From an uncultured Porphyromonas sp. (GTDB taxonomy: Bacteria > Bacteroidota > Bacteroidia > Bacteroidales > Porphyromonadaceae): a DNA stretch of 53,298 nucleotides. Numbering within the stretch: position 1 is the stretch's first letter; every line of letters starts with the position of its first letter. The notes beneath the pieces are model-generated. The model did no database searches. It was given only the letters and a program-made list of their open reading frames with translations, and was not told the origin of the DNA. Of this stretch, positions 1 to 8,728 are shown one piece after another. A program made the position numbers and the translations under genes. Location: contig CAJPPK010000011.1 in NCBI GenBank assembly GCA_905372565.1, positions 1 to 53,298 of the forward strand. The letters run 5' to 3'.

Positions 1-74
1 AGAATATCTTGGAAGCTATGGCATACAATCTGAAGCGTATGCCTGGGCTTCTTGTACTCCAGAGCTTCAAATAG
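1..74 (+). mobile_element. C-terminal end of a transposase gene (partial)
   Basis: Reading frame 3 is open from the window edge to a TAG at 72-74 and encodes a tail containing AMAYNLKRMPGLL. An Ala-Met-Ala-Tyr-Asn-Leu-Lys-Arg type ending is common at the C-terminus of DDE transposases of the IS4/IS5/IS1182 kind, so this is probably the 3' end of an insertion sequence lying to the left. Only about 23 codons are visible and neither the catalytic domain nor the terminal repeat can be judged. It lies beside a broken gene, which fits an insertion event, but the family call rests on one short motif. Confidence 0.45.
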
Positions 75-83
75 CCCAGAAAA

Positions 84-120
84 GCCCCCTCTCGGGAGGA
101 TAACCCTCCCGAGAGGGGGC
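84..120. terminator. Strong GC-rich hairpin between transposase tail and hydrolase remnant
   Basis: Perfect 16-bp inverted repeat (84-99 and 105-120) around a 5-nt loop. It sits between two convergent reading frames and could stop transcription from both. There is no T-run on the plus side, so it may instead be part of the insertion sequence end. Confidence 0.55.
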
Positions 121-147
121 AAGGGGGAGAGACAGGCATCTCACTTC

Positions 148-952
148 TCAGCCTAAATCCCCCGAAGTTTGAAGGTGGAAGGTCGAAGCTGTAAAGAGGT
201 GGGTTTGCGCAATGGTCTCATTAGGCATACAGTCTAGTATGACGATCGAAGGACGCTGCTCACAGATGAGGGAAATGATCTCGGTCTCTAACTTTCCGTT
301 GCCCGAGAAGTCTAGATTGATCAGTGGCCAGTTAAGCGTTCGACTCACTATATTACCCCAAGCCATTCCAGGGCGAGAGGCACATGCTCCCTGAGCGATA
401 GAGGTGCCGTATAGGATGATGGGACTTTCGCCGGTCGTGGGGACAAAGAAAAAACTAGTGCTTGTCGGGACACCGATCTCTAGCTTAGACACCTCATTGT
501 AGAGTGGTAAGTATAGGATAGACCTCCTTCTTGCCCTTGATCTCTTGATCGATTCGGTAATCGTAGGTGATCGTGTCTCCAAACGTATAGCTTCCGAAAC
601 AAAACCCTTGATCTTCGTATCGATATAGATCAACGCCAGAGACACCGGTAGAGGGCATATGGGGCATATTCAAGGGTTGCGTGACTTGATACCTGATGCT
701 TATGTCCTTCGCATCGGTCTTGAAGCGGATGGATAAGCCTGCTGATTGGCAGGCCAACTCCCAGACTTTTGCCCTTACTTTATCTTGTGCCCTGTTGGGA
801 AATCGGTGATAGTTCCCTCCATCTTCGTTCCAGCCTTGACCTTGGACATAGGTCGTTTGGTTGGATAGGATGGGGTTGTGCCAGACCATTTGTCCAAAGG
901 ATAGCATGGTCGTGGTCAGGAGCATGATGGCGATAGTCAGTAGTCGTTTCAT
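148..952 (-). pseudogene. SGNH/GDSL hydrolase, frameshifted and 3'-truncated
   Basis: Two overlapping minus frames make up one protein. The first (952 to 494) has a signal peptide (MKRLLTIAIMLLTTTMLSFG) and an N-terminal domain with the GVDLY motif typical of the GxDLY domain found before GDSL-like lipase domains. The second frame (open to 148) continues with YLPLYNEVSKLEIG and the catalytic block I around LYGTSIAQGACASRPG, where the Ser of GTSIAQG is the expected nucleophile. The frames join near 500-530, so one indel separates them. The second frame then ends early, after a Pro-Asn-Glu-Thr block, with an unrelated tail. The C-terminal Asp-His part of the catalytic site is missing, so the product is almost certainly inactive. 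An insertion sequence remnant lies immediately beyond the lost end. Confidence 0.75.
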
Positions 953-1108
953 AGGGCTCTATTGATGTAGGAGGTGCGAGGAGTCTCCCTACCTAGACTG
1001 CAACGCAAACTTATACGAAACAATCTGGCTAACCAAATGACGGAAGACGTAGCAACCTCTCTATCCCATTCTATCCCTCTAGAGCTTCTTAATAGGTGAC
1101 TATGATCG

Positions 1109-1244
1109 GTCATTCAGTATGGACAGATTGATTCATTATAGCACTAGTCGTCATTCCTTACTATCGAAGTTTAAGTTCATTAGTAATGAGCTGATGAATT
1201 TATTCGTAATGAAAGGATGCAGTCATTACTAATGAATTCTCCGA
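1109..1244. repeat. 23-bp intergenic array with TCATTA-N-TAATGA dyads
   Basis: Units start at 1176, 1199 and 1222, exactly 23 bp apart. The first carries TCATTAGTAATGA and the third TCATTACTAATGA, both perfect dyads around one central base; the middle unit is degenerate (TTATTCGTAATGA). Looser TCATT-containing units precede at about 1109, 1132 and 1150. The array fills the gap between the broken hydrolase and the parE terminator. The rest of 953-1108 shows nothing recognisable. Confidence 0.7.
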
Positions 1245-1290
1245 ACATAAAGCTTGAGAGGAGATCACCGACAGAAGTGAAGGATTAAGG

Positions 1291-1331
1291 GAAAACGAAA
1301 GCCCCCGTCTACTGCATGAGTAGGCGAGGGC
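1291..1331 (-). terminator. Rho-independent terminator of parE
   Basis: Hairpin 1301-1331 (13-bp stem with one mismatch and one G-T pair, loop GCATG). Read on the minus strand it is followed by a T-rich stretch complementary to 1291-1300. Confidence 0.75.
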
Positions 1332-1407
1332 AACGCTTGATTGTCATCCTTCAAGAGGGCTTGTGTACTCTCAGATGAGGAGCAATTTAATTCTGCAAAA
1401 GGGCTCT

Positions 1408-3357
1408 CTATTCGTCTACGACTAGGTTGTCAATGATGAAGGACTGGCGCTCGGGGGTATTCTTCCCCATGTAGAACATCAGCAGGTTGCTTAGATTGTC
1501 TTCTTTACGAAGACGAATGGTATCGAGCTTGATATTCTCTTCGCTGATCCAGTCCTTGAATTGCTCTGGCGAGATCTCCCCAAGCCCCTTGAATCGAGTG
1601 ACGAGAGCACGCTTGCCGAGCTTTTTGAGGGCTTCCTGCTTTTGAGCTTCGTTATAGCAGTAGATGTTTGTTACAGGTTCCTCGACAGGAGCTTCCTCTT
1701 CTCCCTTCTTCTTACGTCCTTTTTGCTTGGGCGTAGCAGAAGAGGTAAGGAAGTTATCGCTCTTCTTATGCTCCTTGGGAAGAAAGACTCGGAAAAGAGG
1801 GGTCTCTAGGATAAAGACATGACCACGACGTACCAGCTCGGGGAAGAACTGTAGGAAGAAGGTAATCAACAGCAGGCGAATATGCATGCCGTCATCATCA
1901 GCATCGGTAGCGATGATGATGCGATTGTAGCGAAGACCATCTAGACCATCCTCGATGTTGAGAGCTGCTTGGAGGAGGTTAAACTCCTCATTCTCGTAGA
2001 CGACCTTTTTGCTTTGACCGTAGCAGTTGAGAGGTTTGCCTCGAAGGCTGAAGACGGCTTGGTACTTGGGGTCACGGCAAGTCGTGATCGATCCGCTTGC
2101 AGAGTTACCCTCGGTGATGAAGAGACTAGTTCGCTCGGGCTCCTTAGCCTTAGGATCGTTGAGGTGGATCGTACAGTCGCGGAGCTTCTTATTGTGTAGG
2201 CTCGCCTTCTTAGCTCGCTCACGAGCCAGCTTGGCTACACCACTCAGACTCTTACGCTCTCGCTCGCTCTCCTGGATCTTCTGAAGCATGATCGCCGTAT
2301 CCTCTGCGTGCATGTGCAGATAGTTATCGAGCTCCTTGCCGAGGAAGTCATTGAGGAACTTCTGGATACTACGGCCATCTGGCTCCATATCCTTGGAGCC
2401 GAGCTTGGTCTTGGTCTGACTCTCAAAGACGGGTTCTTCGACCTTAATGCTGATAGCGGCAGCCATGCCATAGCGAATATCTCGGTAGTCGAAGTTCTTC
2501 CCAAAGAAATCTTTGATGACACGGGCTACAGCTTCCTTGAAGGCTGATAGATGCGTACCTCCCTGAGTGGTATTCTGTCCATTGACGAAGCTATAGAAGT
2601 CTTCGCCTACTTGGCTCGTATGGGTAAGGACGATCTCGACATCTTCCTCCTTGAGGTGAATGATCGGGTAGAGGGGCTCCTCTGTGATATTCTCTTCGAG
2701 GAGATCCGCTAGCCCTCGCTTCGATAGATAGCGCTTACCATTATAGACTAAGGTGAGACCCGCATTGAGGAAGGAATAGTTCTTCACCATCGTCTCGACG
2801 AACTCATCCTTGTACTCGTAGCCCTTGAAGAGATCTGCATCAGGGCGGAAGACAACACGTGTCCCCGAGGGCTGATCCGAGGGTACTGCTTCGGTCTCTT
2901 CTAAGAGCTTGGCATGAGAGTAGCGAACGGTCTTCGTGAGTCCCTCGCGCCAAACGGTGATCTCGCAGTGAATGGAGAGAGCATTGACAGCCTTGATACC
3001 AACCCCATTGAGCCCAACTGACTTTTTGAAGGCTTTGGAGTCAATCTTCCCCCCCGTATTCATCTTGCTCGTGGCATCAATGAGCTTCCCTAGGGGAATG
3101 CCACGACCATAGTCACGGATGGTGACCTGTCCTTCATGGATCGTAACCTCAATCTTTTTCCCTGCTCCCATGACATATTCGTCGATGGAGTTATCAAGGA
3201 CCTCCTTGAGGAGTACATAGATACCATCATCCGCATGGGAACCATCGCCGAGCTTCCCGATGTACATACCAGGACGACGACGAATATGCTCGTCCCACTC
3301 CAGGGTCTTGATGTCACTATCGTTATAGTCTACAGTCGCTGTATCTAAGAGGCTCAT
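1408..3357 (-). CDS. parE: DNA topoisomerase IV subunit B (GyrB/ParE family)
   Basis: ATPase subunit of a type IIA topoisomerase, which with ParC decatenates and relaxes DNA. The GHKL ATPase fold is marked by RRRPGMYIG (residues 27-34), DNSIDE (55-60), DYGRGIP (82-88) and GLNGVGIKAVNALS (115-128). The TOPRIM domain shows TEGNSASGS near 413 and the acidic metal site DADDDGMHIR near 486. At 649 residues it has the length of Bacteroidetes ParE rather than the longer GyrB. A -7 box (CAAAGATA on the plus strand, 3396-3403) lies 39 bp upstream and a terminator follows, so it is probably monocistronic. No parC is adjacent; the downstream neighbour is a broken hydrolase gene. ParE against GyrB is decided by overall similarity and length only. 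Confidence 0.85.
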   Translation of the reverse strand: MSLLDTATVDYNDSDIKTLEWDEHIRRRPGMYIGKLGDGSHADDGIYVLLKEVLDNSIDEYVMGAGKKIEVTIHEGQVTIRDYGRGIPLGKLIDATSKMNTGGKIDSKAFKKSVGLNGVGIKAVNALSIHCEITVWREGLTKTVRYSHAKLLEETEAVPSDQPSGTRVVFRPDADLFKGYEYKDEFVETMVKNYSFLNAGLTLVYNGKRYLSKRGLADLLEENITEEPLYPIIHLKEEDVEIVLTHTSQVGEDFYSFVNGQNTTQGGTHLSAFKEAVARVIKDFFGKNFDYRDIRYGMAAAISIKVEEPVFESQTKTKLGSKDMEPDGRSIQKFLNDFLGKELDNYLHMHAEDTAIMLQKIQESERERKSLSGVAKLARERAKKASLHNKKLRDCTIHLNDPKAKEPERTSLFITEGNSASGSITTCRDPKYQAVFSLRGKPLNCYGQSKKVVYENEEFNLLQAALNIEDGLDGLRYNRIIIATDADDDGMHIRLLLITFFLQFFPELVRRGHVFILETPLFRVFLPKEHKKSDNFLTSSATPKQKGRKKKGEEEAPVEEPVTNIYCYNEAQKQEALKKLGKRALVTRFKGLGEISPEQFKDWISEENIKLDTIRLRKEDNLSNLLMFYMGKNTPERQSFIIDNLVVDE

Positions 3358-3395
3358 AGGGAGAATAAGTGGATATGCTTCAGTGAAATAGCTAC

Positions 3396-3403
3396 CAAAG
3401 ATA
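3396..3403 (-). promoter_or_regulatory. Bacteroidetes -7 box upstream of parE
   Basis: TATCTTTG on the minus strand, matching TAnnTTTG, 39 bp before the parE start. No clear -33 TTTG was seen. Confidence 0.5.
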
Positions 3404-3464
3404 GTGAAAACAAAGGATTTTAGGAAGGCTGGGCTTGGCTAGAGCTAGCTTGATGGAGGGAGTT

Positions 3465-4382
3465 TTAGTACTCACCGAGGTTATGTAGGATCTCCATCCA
3501 GTCACTTGGATGGTGCCAGCGTATGGAGAGATCTCGTTTCCACCAAGTGAGTTGCTTACGGGCGTAGTACCGACTGTTGCGCTGGATCAAACGGATGGCT
3601 TCATCTAGGCTAATCGTCCCATCGAAGTGACTGAATAGCTCCTTATAGCCTACGGTATTGAGGGCATTAAGATGTCGGAAAGGGTAGACTACACGAGCTT
3701 CGTCGATCAGCCCGTCTTCAATCATCTGGAGGACTCGCTGATCAATGCGTTGATATAGCTCCTCTCGTTCTCTAGCAAGACCGATCTTGACGCAGTCGAA
3801 GGGGCGCTCTTTAGCTTGCCCTGTATGAAATGAGGAGAAAGGTTTACCTGTAGATAGACAGACCTCATAGCCATGTAAAACCCGCTTGTAATTCTTTAGA
3901 TCAACACGATCATAGTAGACAGGATCAAGCAAGCGTAGCTCACCCAGAATACCCTCTAAGCCTTCTTCTTCGTAGCGCTGCCATACTGCTTGGCGTATCG
4001 TAGGGTCGATATCGGGTATGGCATCGATTCCTTGACAGAGAGCATCGAGGTACATCATAGAGCCCCCTGATACGACTGCGACTTCTTTCTCTTGGAATAG
4101 TTTGTCAAGTACAGCTAGAGCATCGGCCCCGAAGGACGCTGCACTATAGGGCTCTAGGATACTATGCGTACCGACGAAGTGATGTGGCACAGCCGCCTGC
4201 TCCGCTAGGGAGGGGGCGGCTGTGCCTATAGGTAACTCGTGATAGATCTGTCGGGAGTCAGCCGAAAGAATCTCGGTAGAGAAGTGGCGAGCAAGACGGA
4301 TACTTAGCTCTGTCTTCCCGACACCTGTCGCTCCGAGTAATACGACGAGTCGTGGTTTTTGCTTAGTAGAGGCTCTCTGCAT
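3465..4382 (-). CDS. miaA: tRNA dimethylallyltransferase
   Basis: Transfers a dimethylallyl group to N6 of A37 in tRNAs that read UNN codons. The P-loop GATGVGKT is at residues 17-24, SADSRQIY at about 40-47 marks the substrate loop with the catalytic Asp, and SGGSMMYLDAL near 105 is the prenyl donor site. At 305 residues it has the normal bacterial length. The start overlaps the end of the upstream pRiA4b-like gene by 20 bp, so the two are probably translated from one message and may be coupled. No later Met would keep the P-loop, which supports this start. Confidence 0.93.
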   Translation of the reverse strand: MQRASTKQKPRLVVLLGATGVGKTELSIRLARHFSTEILSADSRQIYHELPIGTAAPSLAEQAAVPHHFVGTHSILEPYSAASFGADALAVLDKLFQEKEVAVVSGGSMMYLDALCQGIDAIPDIDPTIRQAVWQRYEEEGLEGILGELRLLDPVYYDRVDLKNYKRVLHGYEVCLSTGKPFSSFHTGQAKERPFDCVKIGLAREREELYQRIDQRVLQMIEDGLIDEARVVYPFRHLNALNTVGYKELFSHFDGTISLDEAIRLIQRNSRYYARKQLTWWKRDLSIRWHHPSDWMEILHNLGEY

Positions 4383-4908
4383 CGGCTATGTCAAAGCCCT
4401 CGAGATCGATGTCCCCTTCGTCGACACCATCTTCGCTGAAGTCATCATCCCCAAAGATGTCACTTGAGGGTGAGGCCGTGCGAGAAGAGGCTACTTCGAG
4501 TGATACGGTCTGTTGAGGAGCCTTGCCTTCTGCATGCGTGATGACAGGCTTCTCTAGACTCTTCCCAGGGATCATCTCAGCCAGCTCGATGAAGAACCCA
4601 CGCTCAGCGAGCATATCGAAGACGAAGAAGAGGTGCTGTCCCTTCTGATCAATGAGCTCGTCGAGATGAGTGCGATCCATGAGGTAGCTGTCTTCATCAG
4701 GATTGAGCCCCATATCCATGAGGGTGACTTCCTGCTCCTTGTTCCAGTCTTCGTCGCAGAGATGGAAAGTGGTGAGCTCATCATGGGCATAGCCAAGAGA
4801 GTCCAGGATGAAGTCATTTAGCTCTAGGAAGGTCGCCTCAGAGTCGATCTGTAGCTCTCTTTTGAAGAAATCATTCTCGTCCGAGAGCATCAAAAAGCGA
4901 TATACCAT
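4363..4908 (-). CDS. Plasmid pRiA4b ORF-3-like family protein
   Basis: 181 residues. The N-terminal two thirds (FKRELQIDSEATFLELNDFI, then a Leu-Gly-Tyr and Asp-Glu-Asp-Trp block) match the fold of the pRiA4b ORF-3 family, also annotated as IS1096 passenger TnpR-like. The family is widespread and its biochemical role is unknown; the name does not mean this is a mobile gene. The C-terminal 50 residues are highly acidic and low in complexity (SSDIFGDDDFSEDGVDEGDI) and look disordered. It sits between aspS (34-bp gap) and miaA (20-bp overlap), all minus strand, so it probably belongs to a translation-related operon. No catalytic motif is recognisable. Confidence 0.7.
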   Translation of the reverse strand: MVYRFLMLSDENDFFKRELQIDSEATFLELNDFILDSLGYAHDELTTFHLCDEDWNKEQEVTLMDMGLNPDEDSYLMDRTHLDELIDQKGQHLFFVFDMLAERGFFIELAEMIPGKSLEKPVITHAEGKAPQQTVSLEVASSRTASPSSDIFGDDDFSEDGVDEGDIDLEGFDIADAESLY

Positions 4909-4942
4909 AATGATCTATTGTGTCAGTAAAAGGGATATAAGA

Positions 4943-6706
4943 CTACTTAGCGATAGGTCGAAGGCTGAGGTGTAGCTCATCTAACTGCTCCTGATCGATA
5001 AGCGAAGGGGCATCGATCATAACGTCACGACCAGCATTGTTCTTCGGGAAGGCAATGACATCACGGATGCTGTCTAACCCAGCGAAGAGCGATACGAAGC
5101 GGTCAAGACCATAGGCTAGTCCACCATGAGGAGGAGCCCCGTACTTGAAGGCATTCATTAGGAAGCCAAACTGCTCCTGTGCCTTCTCGGGAGTAAATCC
5201 AAGGAGGTCAAACATCCGAGCTTGGAGCTTGCTGTCATGAATACGGATAGAGCCACCACCGACTTCTACGCCATTGATGACCATATCGTAGGCATTAGCG
5301 CGGACGGCATCTGGATCTGTGTCGAGGAGTGGAATGTCCTCTGGCTTGGGAGAGGTGAATGGGTGGTGCATCGCATAGAAGCGCTGTGTCTCCTCGTCCC
5401 ACTCAAAGAGAGGGAAGTCAACGACCCAGAGGCAGGAGAACTTGCTCTTATCACGTAGACCAAGCTGCCTAGCCACTTCGAGACGTAGCTCACAGAGCTG
5501 CTTGCGGGTCTTCATCACGTCATCGCCAGAGAGGATGAGGATGAGGTCTCCGGGCTTAGCCTGCATTTTCTCCGCTAGTGCCTTGAGGACATCCTGGCTG
5601 TAGAACTTATCGACGCTACTCTTGACCGTACCATCGGCTTCGACACGGGCATAGACCATCCCCTTAGCTCCGATCTGAGGGCGCTTGACGAAGTCGGTGA
5701 GCGCATCGAGCTGCTTGCGGGTGTAGCTTGCTGCACCTTCGGCACAGATTCCCCCGATATAAGCTGCTTCATCGAAGACTCCGAAGCCATAGCCAGAGAG
5801 CGTGTCCTTCAGCTCGACGAACTCCATTCCGAAGCGAGTGTCGGGCTTGTCAGAGCCATACTTGGTCATCGCTTCGTGCCAACTCATACGTGGAAAGGGA
5901 GTAGCAATATCCAAGTCAAGAAGTTCCTTGAAGAGGTGCTGTGTCATCCCTTCGAAGATGGTCAGGACATCCTCCTGCTCGATGAAGCTCATCTCACAGT
6001 CGATCTGTGTGAACTCAGGCTGACGGTCGGCACGAAGATCCTCGTCTCGGAAGCACTTTACTATTTGGAAATAGCGGTCAAAGCCACTGACCATAAGGAG
6101 CTGCTTGAAGGTCTGGGGCGACTGAGGTAGCGCATAGAACTGGTTAGGATTCATGCGCGAAGGCACGACGAAGTCACGTGCTCCTTCAGGAGTAGACTTG
6201 ATGAGGACGGGGGTCTCTACCTCTAGGAAGCCTTGGGCATCGAGATAGCGACGAACAGCTAGGGCAAACTTGTGGCGTAGCTCAAGGTTGGAGCGCACAC
6301 AGCTACGGCGTAGATCGAGGTAGCGGTACTTCATGCGCAGATCATCTCCTCCGTCGGTATCGTCTTCGATGGTGAAGGGAGGTACCTCGGCAGGATTGAG
6401 GATGCGGAGAGACGAGACTGCGATCTCTATATCCCCTGTGGGGAGCTTAGGATTCTTGTTCTCACGCTCTGCTACTGTCCCCGTTATCTGGATGACATAC
6501 TCACGTCCGAGCTTCTCAGCCTCGGAGACCAGGGCTTCTCCGACATGTGCTTCATTGAAGACCAGCTGGGTGATCCCGTAGCGGTCACGTAGGTCGATGA
6601 AGGTCATCCCGCCCATTCGGCGAGCCTTTTGTACCCATCCGGCGAGGGTTACTTCCTCACCGACATGGCTGAGGCGTAGTGCGCCACAGGTAGTCGTGCG
6701 ATACAT
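4943..6706 (-). CDS. aspS: Aspartate--tRNA ligase
   Basis: Class IIb synthetase charging tRNA-Asp. An N-terminal OB-fold anticodon domain opens with MYRTTTCGALRLSHVGEEVT. Motif 1 (VETPVLIKSTPEGARDFVVP), motif 2 (FRDEDLRADRQPEFTQID) and motif 3 (GGLAYGLDRFVSL) are all present, and a GAD-like insertion domain lies between motifs 2 and 3. The frame extends 40 codons upstream to 6826, but those residues resemble nothing and homologues begin at the Met at 6706, giving 587 residues, the usual bacterial length. A possible -7 box is at 6781-6788. It cannot be told from sequence alone whether the enzyme also charges tRNA-Asn. Confidence 0.95.
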   Translation of the reverse strand: MYRTTTCGALRLSHVGEEVTLAGWVQKARRMGGMTFIDLRDRYGITQLVFNEAHVGEALVSEAEKLGREYVIQITGTVAERENKNPKLPTGDIEIAVSSLRILNPAEVPPFTIEDDTDGGDDLRMKYRYLDLRRSCVRSNLELRHKFALAVRRYLDAQGFLEVETPVLIKSTPEGARDFVVPSRMNPNQFYALPQSPQTFKQLLMVSGFDRYFQIVKCFRDEDLRADRQPEFTQIDCEMSFIEQEDVLTIFEGMTQHLFKELLDLDIATPFPRMSWHEAMTKYGSDKPDTRFGMEFVELKDTLSGYGFGVFDEAAYIGGICAEGAASYTRKQLDALTDFVKRPQIGAKGMVYARVEADGTVKSSVDKFYSQDVLKALAEKMQAKPGDLILILSGDDVMKTRKQLCELRLEVARQLGLRDKSKFSCLWVVDFPLFEWDEETQRFYAMHHPFTSPKPEDIPLLDTDPDAVRANAYDMVINGVEVGGGSIRIHDSKLQARMFDLLGFTPEKAQEQFGFLMNAFKYGAPPHGGLAYGLDRFVSLFAGLDSIRDVIAFPKNNAGRDVMIDAPSLIDQEQLDELHLSLRPIAK

Positions 6707-6780
6707 ATATCTGATAGTCTTTGACCAATCCTTCGGCAAAGCAATGGCTTTAGGAAGGGGGTTGTTTATTCTTTCTACAA

Positions 6781-6788
6781 CAAAAATA
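6781..6788 (-). promoter_or_regulatory. Possible -7 box of aspS
   Basis: TATTTTTG on the minus strand fits TAnnTTTG, 75 bp upstream of the chosen aspS start. It lies inside the 40-codon extension of the frame, which supports the later start. Confidence 0.35.
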
Positions 6789-6890
6789 CAAAGAAATGTA
6801 CGGATTCTTTGCCTTGAGCTCAGCATCCCTAAAGGAATGGCCTCACGAGGTCACTTCTCTGTCTATCCAGCGAGCGATGATGAAGGAAGT

Positions 6891-7000
6891 TTCGGTAGGG
6901 GATTCGTTCCCGAAAGGTTTACCTTTTAGACGCTAGAGGTGTACCATTGCTCGGGCAAAGGCTATGCTTTCTTCGAGGGGGGATGCCTATGTCCTATTCG
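6891..7000. repeat. 22-bp intergenic array, AAAGGTATACCTTT-type
   Basis: Units begin at 6913 (AAAGGTTTACCTTT), 6935 (AGAGGTGTACCATT) and 6957 (AAAGGCTATGCTTT), exactly 22 bp apart; weaker units flank at 6891 and 6979. Each is a 14-bp dyad followed by 8 bp. The array lies between aspS and recO and touches the recO 3' end. The same design recurs at 17213, 33063 and 51822. Confidence 0.7.
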
Positions 7001-7746
7001 AGTGGCCTTTCTCCTTGCTGGGTGGCACCGAGCTGACGGAGGATGGAGAGACACTTTAGCTGGGGAAGAGGATGCAGGTGTAGGTGATAGTAGGTAAGCA
7101 GTGCATCAAGGATCGTAGCACGATCTTGCCGACTATACCGAAAGTGATGCATCGTCAAGTAATCCATCCGCAGGAAGGTGAGCAGATGTTGGCTGGACTC
7201 TTGGTCAAGGCAATAGGCCTGACGCTCGGGACAGAAAGTCTGTTCCGCAAGGCTGAAGAAGACCTCTTCCTCAGCCTTCGGTAGGGTGATGCTTGGGGTA
7301 ATCCCTAGCTCTGGTAGTAGGCGGAGGAGGAGACATAGATGGAAGTTGGCCACACCACGCGTGGTCGCTTCCCAGAAGATGAGTGCTTCTGAAAGGTGTA
7401 GATAGAGGGCTCTATCAGCTTGAGGTGTCGTCAAGATCCGATAGAGAAACTCGCTCAGGAAGATCGCTTGGGCTCCCTTCGCTGGATGAGTATGCACTGT
7501 GTGGCGAGGGTGTAGGGAGTGCACTTCTTGAATGCTTGCCAAGTCCCGTTTAGGACTATAGCTAAGCGTGACTTCGACTTCTGCAAGCGGGCGAAGATGC
7601 TCACGTATGGTGTGTCGTCTGCTCGTGCGCTCAGGGACTAAGACACCTACTCTCCCCATCTCTTGCGTATATAGATGCACGATACTATAGCGGTCACTAT
7701 AGCGGGTGTGATGTAGAACAAGAGCGGGCGTCGTGATGAGTGTCAT
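6994..7746 (-). CDS. recO: DNA repair protein RecO
   Basis: Recombination mediator of the RecFOR pathway, which helps load RecA on SSB-coated DNA. The N-terminal OB fold is recognisable from TPALVLHHTRYSDRYSIVHL, followed by GRVGVLVPE. The rest is the helical RecO domain seen in Bacteroidetes. At 250 residues it has normal length. The Cys4 zinc site of some RecO proteins is not evident, with only two Cys in the CPERQAYC stretch. It lies between the terminator of the upstream lipoprotein unit (7763-7810) and the 22-bp array before aspS, so it is probably transcribed alone. Confidence 0.88.
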   Translation of the reverse strand: MTLITTPALVLHHTRYSDRYSIVHLYTQEMGRVGVLVPERTSRRHTIREHLRPLAEVEVTLSYSPKRDLASIQEVHSLHPRHTVHTHPAKGAQAIFLSEFLYRILTTPQADRALYLHLSEALIFWEATTRGVANFHLCLLLRLLPELGITPSITLPKAEEEVFFSLAEQTFCPERQAYCLDQESSQHLLTFLRMDYLTMHHFRYSRQDRATILDALLTYYHLHLHPLPQLKCLSILRQLGATQQGERPLE

Positions 7747-7762
7747 CGAGAGATAAAGTAAA

Positions 7763-7810
7763 CGAAGCGTCTAAGCTCCTCTAGGTTGGGAGGAAGGCTT
7801 AGACGCTTCG
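7763..7810 (-). terminator. Terminator of the ruvX-to-lipoprotein operon
   Basis: Perfect 14-bp stem (7763-7776 with 7797-7810) with further pairing in the loop, followed on the minus strand by TTTACTTTATC. Confidence 0.75.
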
Positions 7811-7862
7811 GTCATAGACTTCCCGCATGGAGCGGGAGAGCGAGGTCGGTAAGAGATGCTCG

Positions 7863-8717
7863 TTAGTTGACTTGAACGACGAGGATCTTAGAGTTGCTCC
7901 AGAAAGCTGCAGGGTTCTTGATGTACAGGATAAGCTGCTTGTCTGATCCGGGTACGAGTTCGTAGGAGGAAGCAGGGTGTACAGTCAAGAGACGAGCCTT
8001 ATTGGAGAAGAGAGGGATCTGTGATAGTTCACGTAGATCTACCTTGGTGAAGTAGCTCATGTTAGCGTTCTCCGTAACAAGGCGACCGCTACGCAGGAGA
8101 TTCATATCCTTGAGGTCGGAGCTTGTCCCGACGCAGTAGCGTACGGTGTTGAGCTCCTTCTCCTGGGCTGCTAAAGCTTCTGCCTGCTTTGCCGTAGCGA
8201 CATTGAGGCGATCGACATCGCTATTACGCTCGGTGAGCATGGAGTCAAGGACGCCAATGGCTACGTTCTTACGCTGTAGCTCTTCGGAGAGAGCGAGGAT
8301 ACGCTGTTTCTGTCCTTCGAGTTCCTTGCGGAGTACAGAGATGGTAGCATGCAGACGCTTGTTTTCACGACCGCTGGTTTCTAGCTTGCGGGTCAGTTGA
8401 TCGAGTGCTTCACTGCTAGCACGGAGCCTATCATTGATCAAGAGCATATTCTCTTGGATACGGTCACGCTCTGACATGGGGAGGTCTCCGTTGCGGGGAT
8501 TGAGCTTGATGGTCCCTTCTACAGAGGAGATCTCTTGGAAGTTCGTCAGTACGCTTGCTACGAGAGAGTCTGTCTCGTGAAGCTCTGCCTCATAGTTCTG
8601 GTTTACGAGAGCGAGGGAGTCGTACTGCTCCTTGAGGGTCTTGTACTCGTTGGATCCCGAGTTGCAGGCTACCAAACCAAACAGGCAAGTAGCACCGATG
8701 ATTAATCTCTTGGTCAT
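7863..8717 (-). CDS. Coiled-coil lipoprotein
   Basis: Chosen start is the ATG at 8717, because it places a clean lipoprotein signal at the N-terminus (MTKRLIIGATCLFGLVAC, lipobox LVAC, Cys18). The mature protein begins with a Ser/Asn-rich linker. A long region, about residues 30-180, is rich in Glu, Lys, Gln, Arg and Leu in heptads and should form a coiled coil. The last 80 residues look globular and beta-rich. It is probably anchored in a membrane facing the periplasm or the surface. It may belong to the Bacteroidales family that includes the proposed collagen-binding protein Cbp1 of Bacteroides fragilis, but that link is from memory and uncertain. It is last in the ruvX operon, 11 bp after rsmI. 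Confidence 0.75.
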   Translation of the reverse strand: MTKRLIIGATCLFGLVACNSGSNEYKTLKEQYDSLALVNQNYEAELHETDSLVASVLTNFQEISSVEGTIKLNPRNGDLPMSERDRIQENMLLINDRLRASSEALDQLTRKLETSGRENKRLHATISVLRKELEGQKQRILALSEELQRKNVAIGVLDSMLTERNSDVDRLNVATAKQAEALAAQEKELNTVRYCVGTSSDLKDMNLLRSGRLVTENANMSYFTKVDLRELSQIPLFSNKARLLTVHPASSYELVPGSDKQLILYIKNPAAFWSNSKILVVQVN

Positions 8718-8728
8718 AGTTGTAGAGT

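Noticed and set aside
2027..2547. Several antisense frames of 75-93 codons within parE
   Set aside because: Shadows of a highly biased coding sequence; the same happens in aspS, pyrC and pyrB.
6707..6826. 40-codon N-terminal extension of AspRS
   Set aside because: It contains a -7 box, resembles no protein, and homologues start at 6706.
6597..6929. 110-codon plus-strand frame upstream of aspS
   Set aside because: Overlaps the aspS 5' end in antisense and has no recognisable feature.
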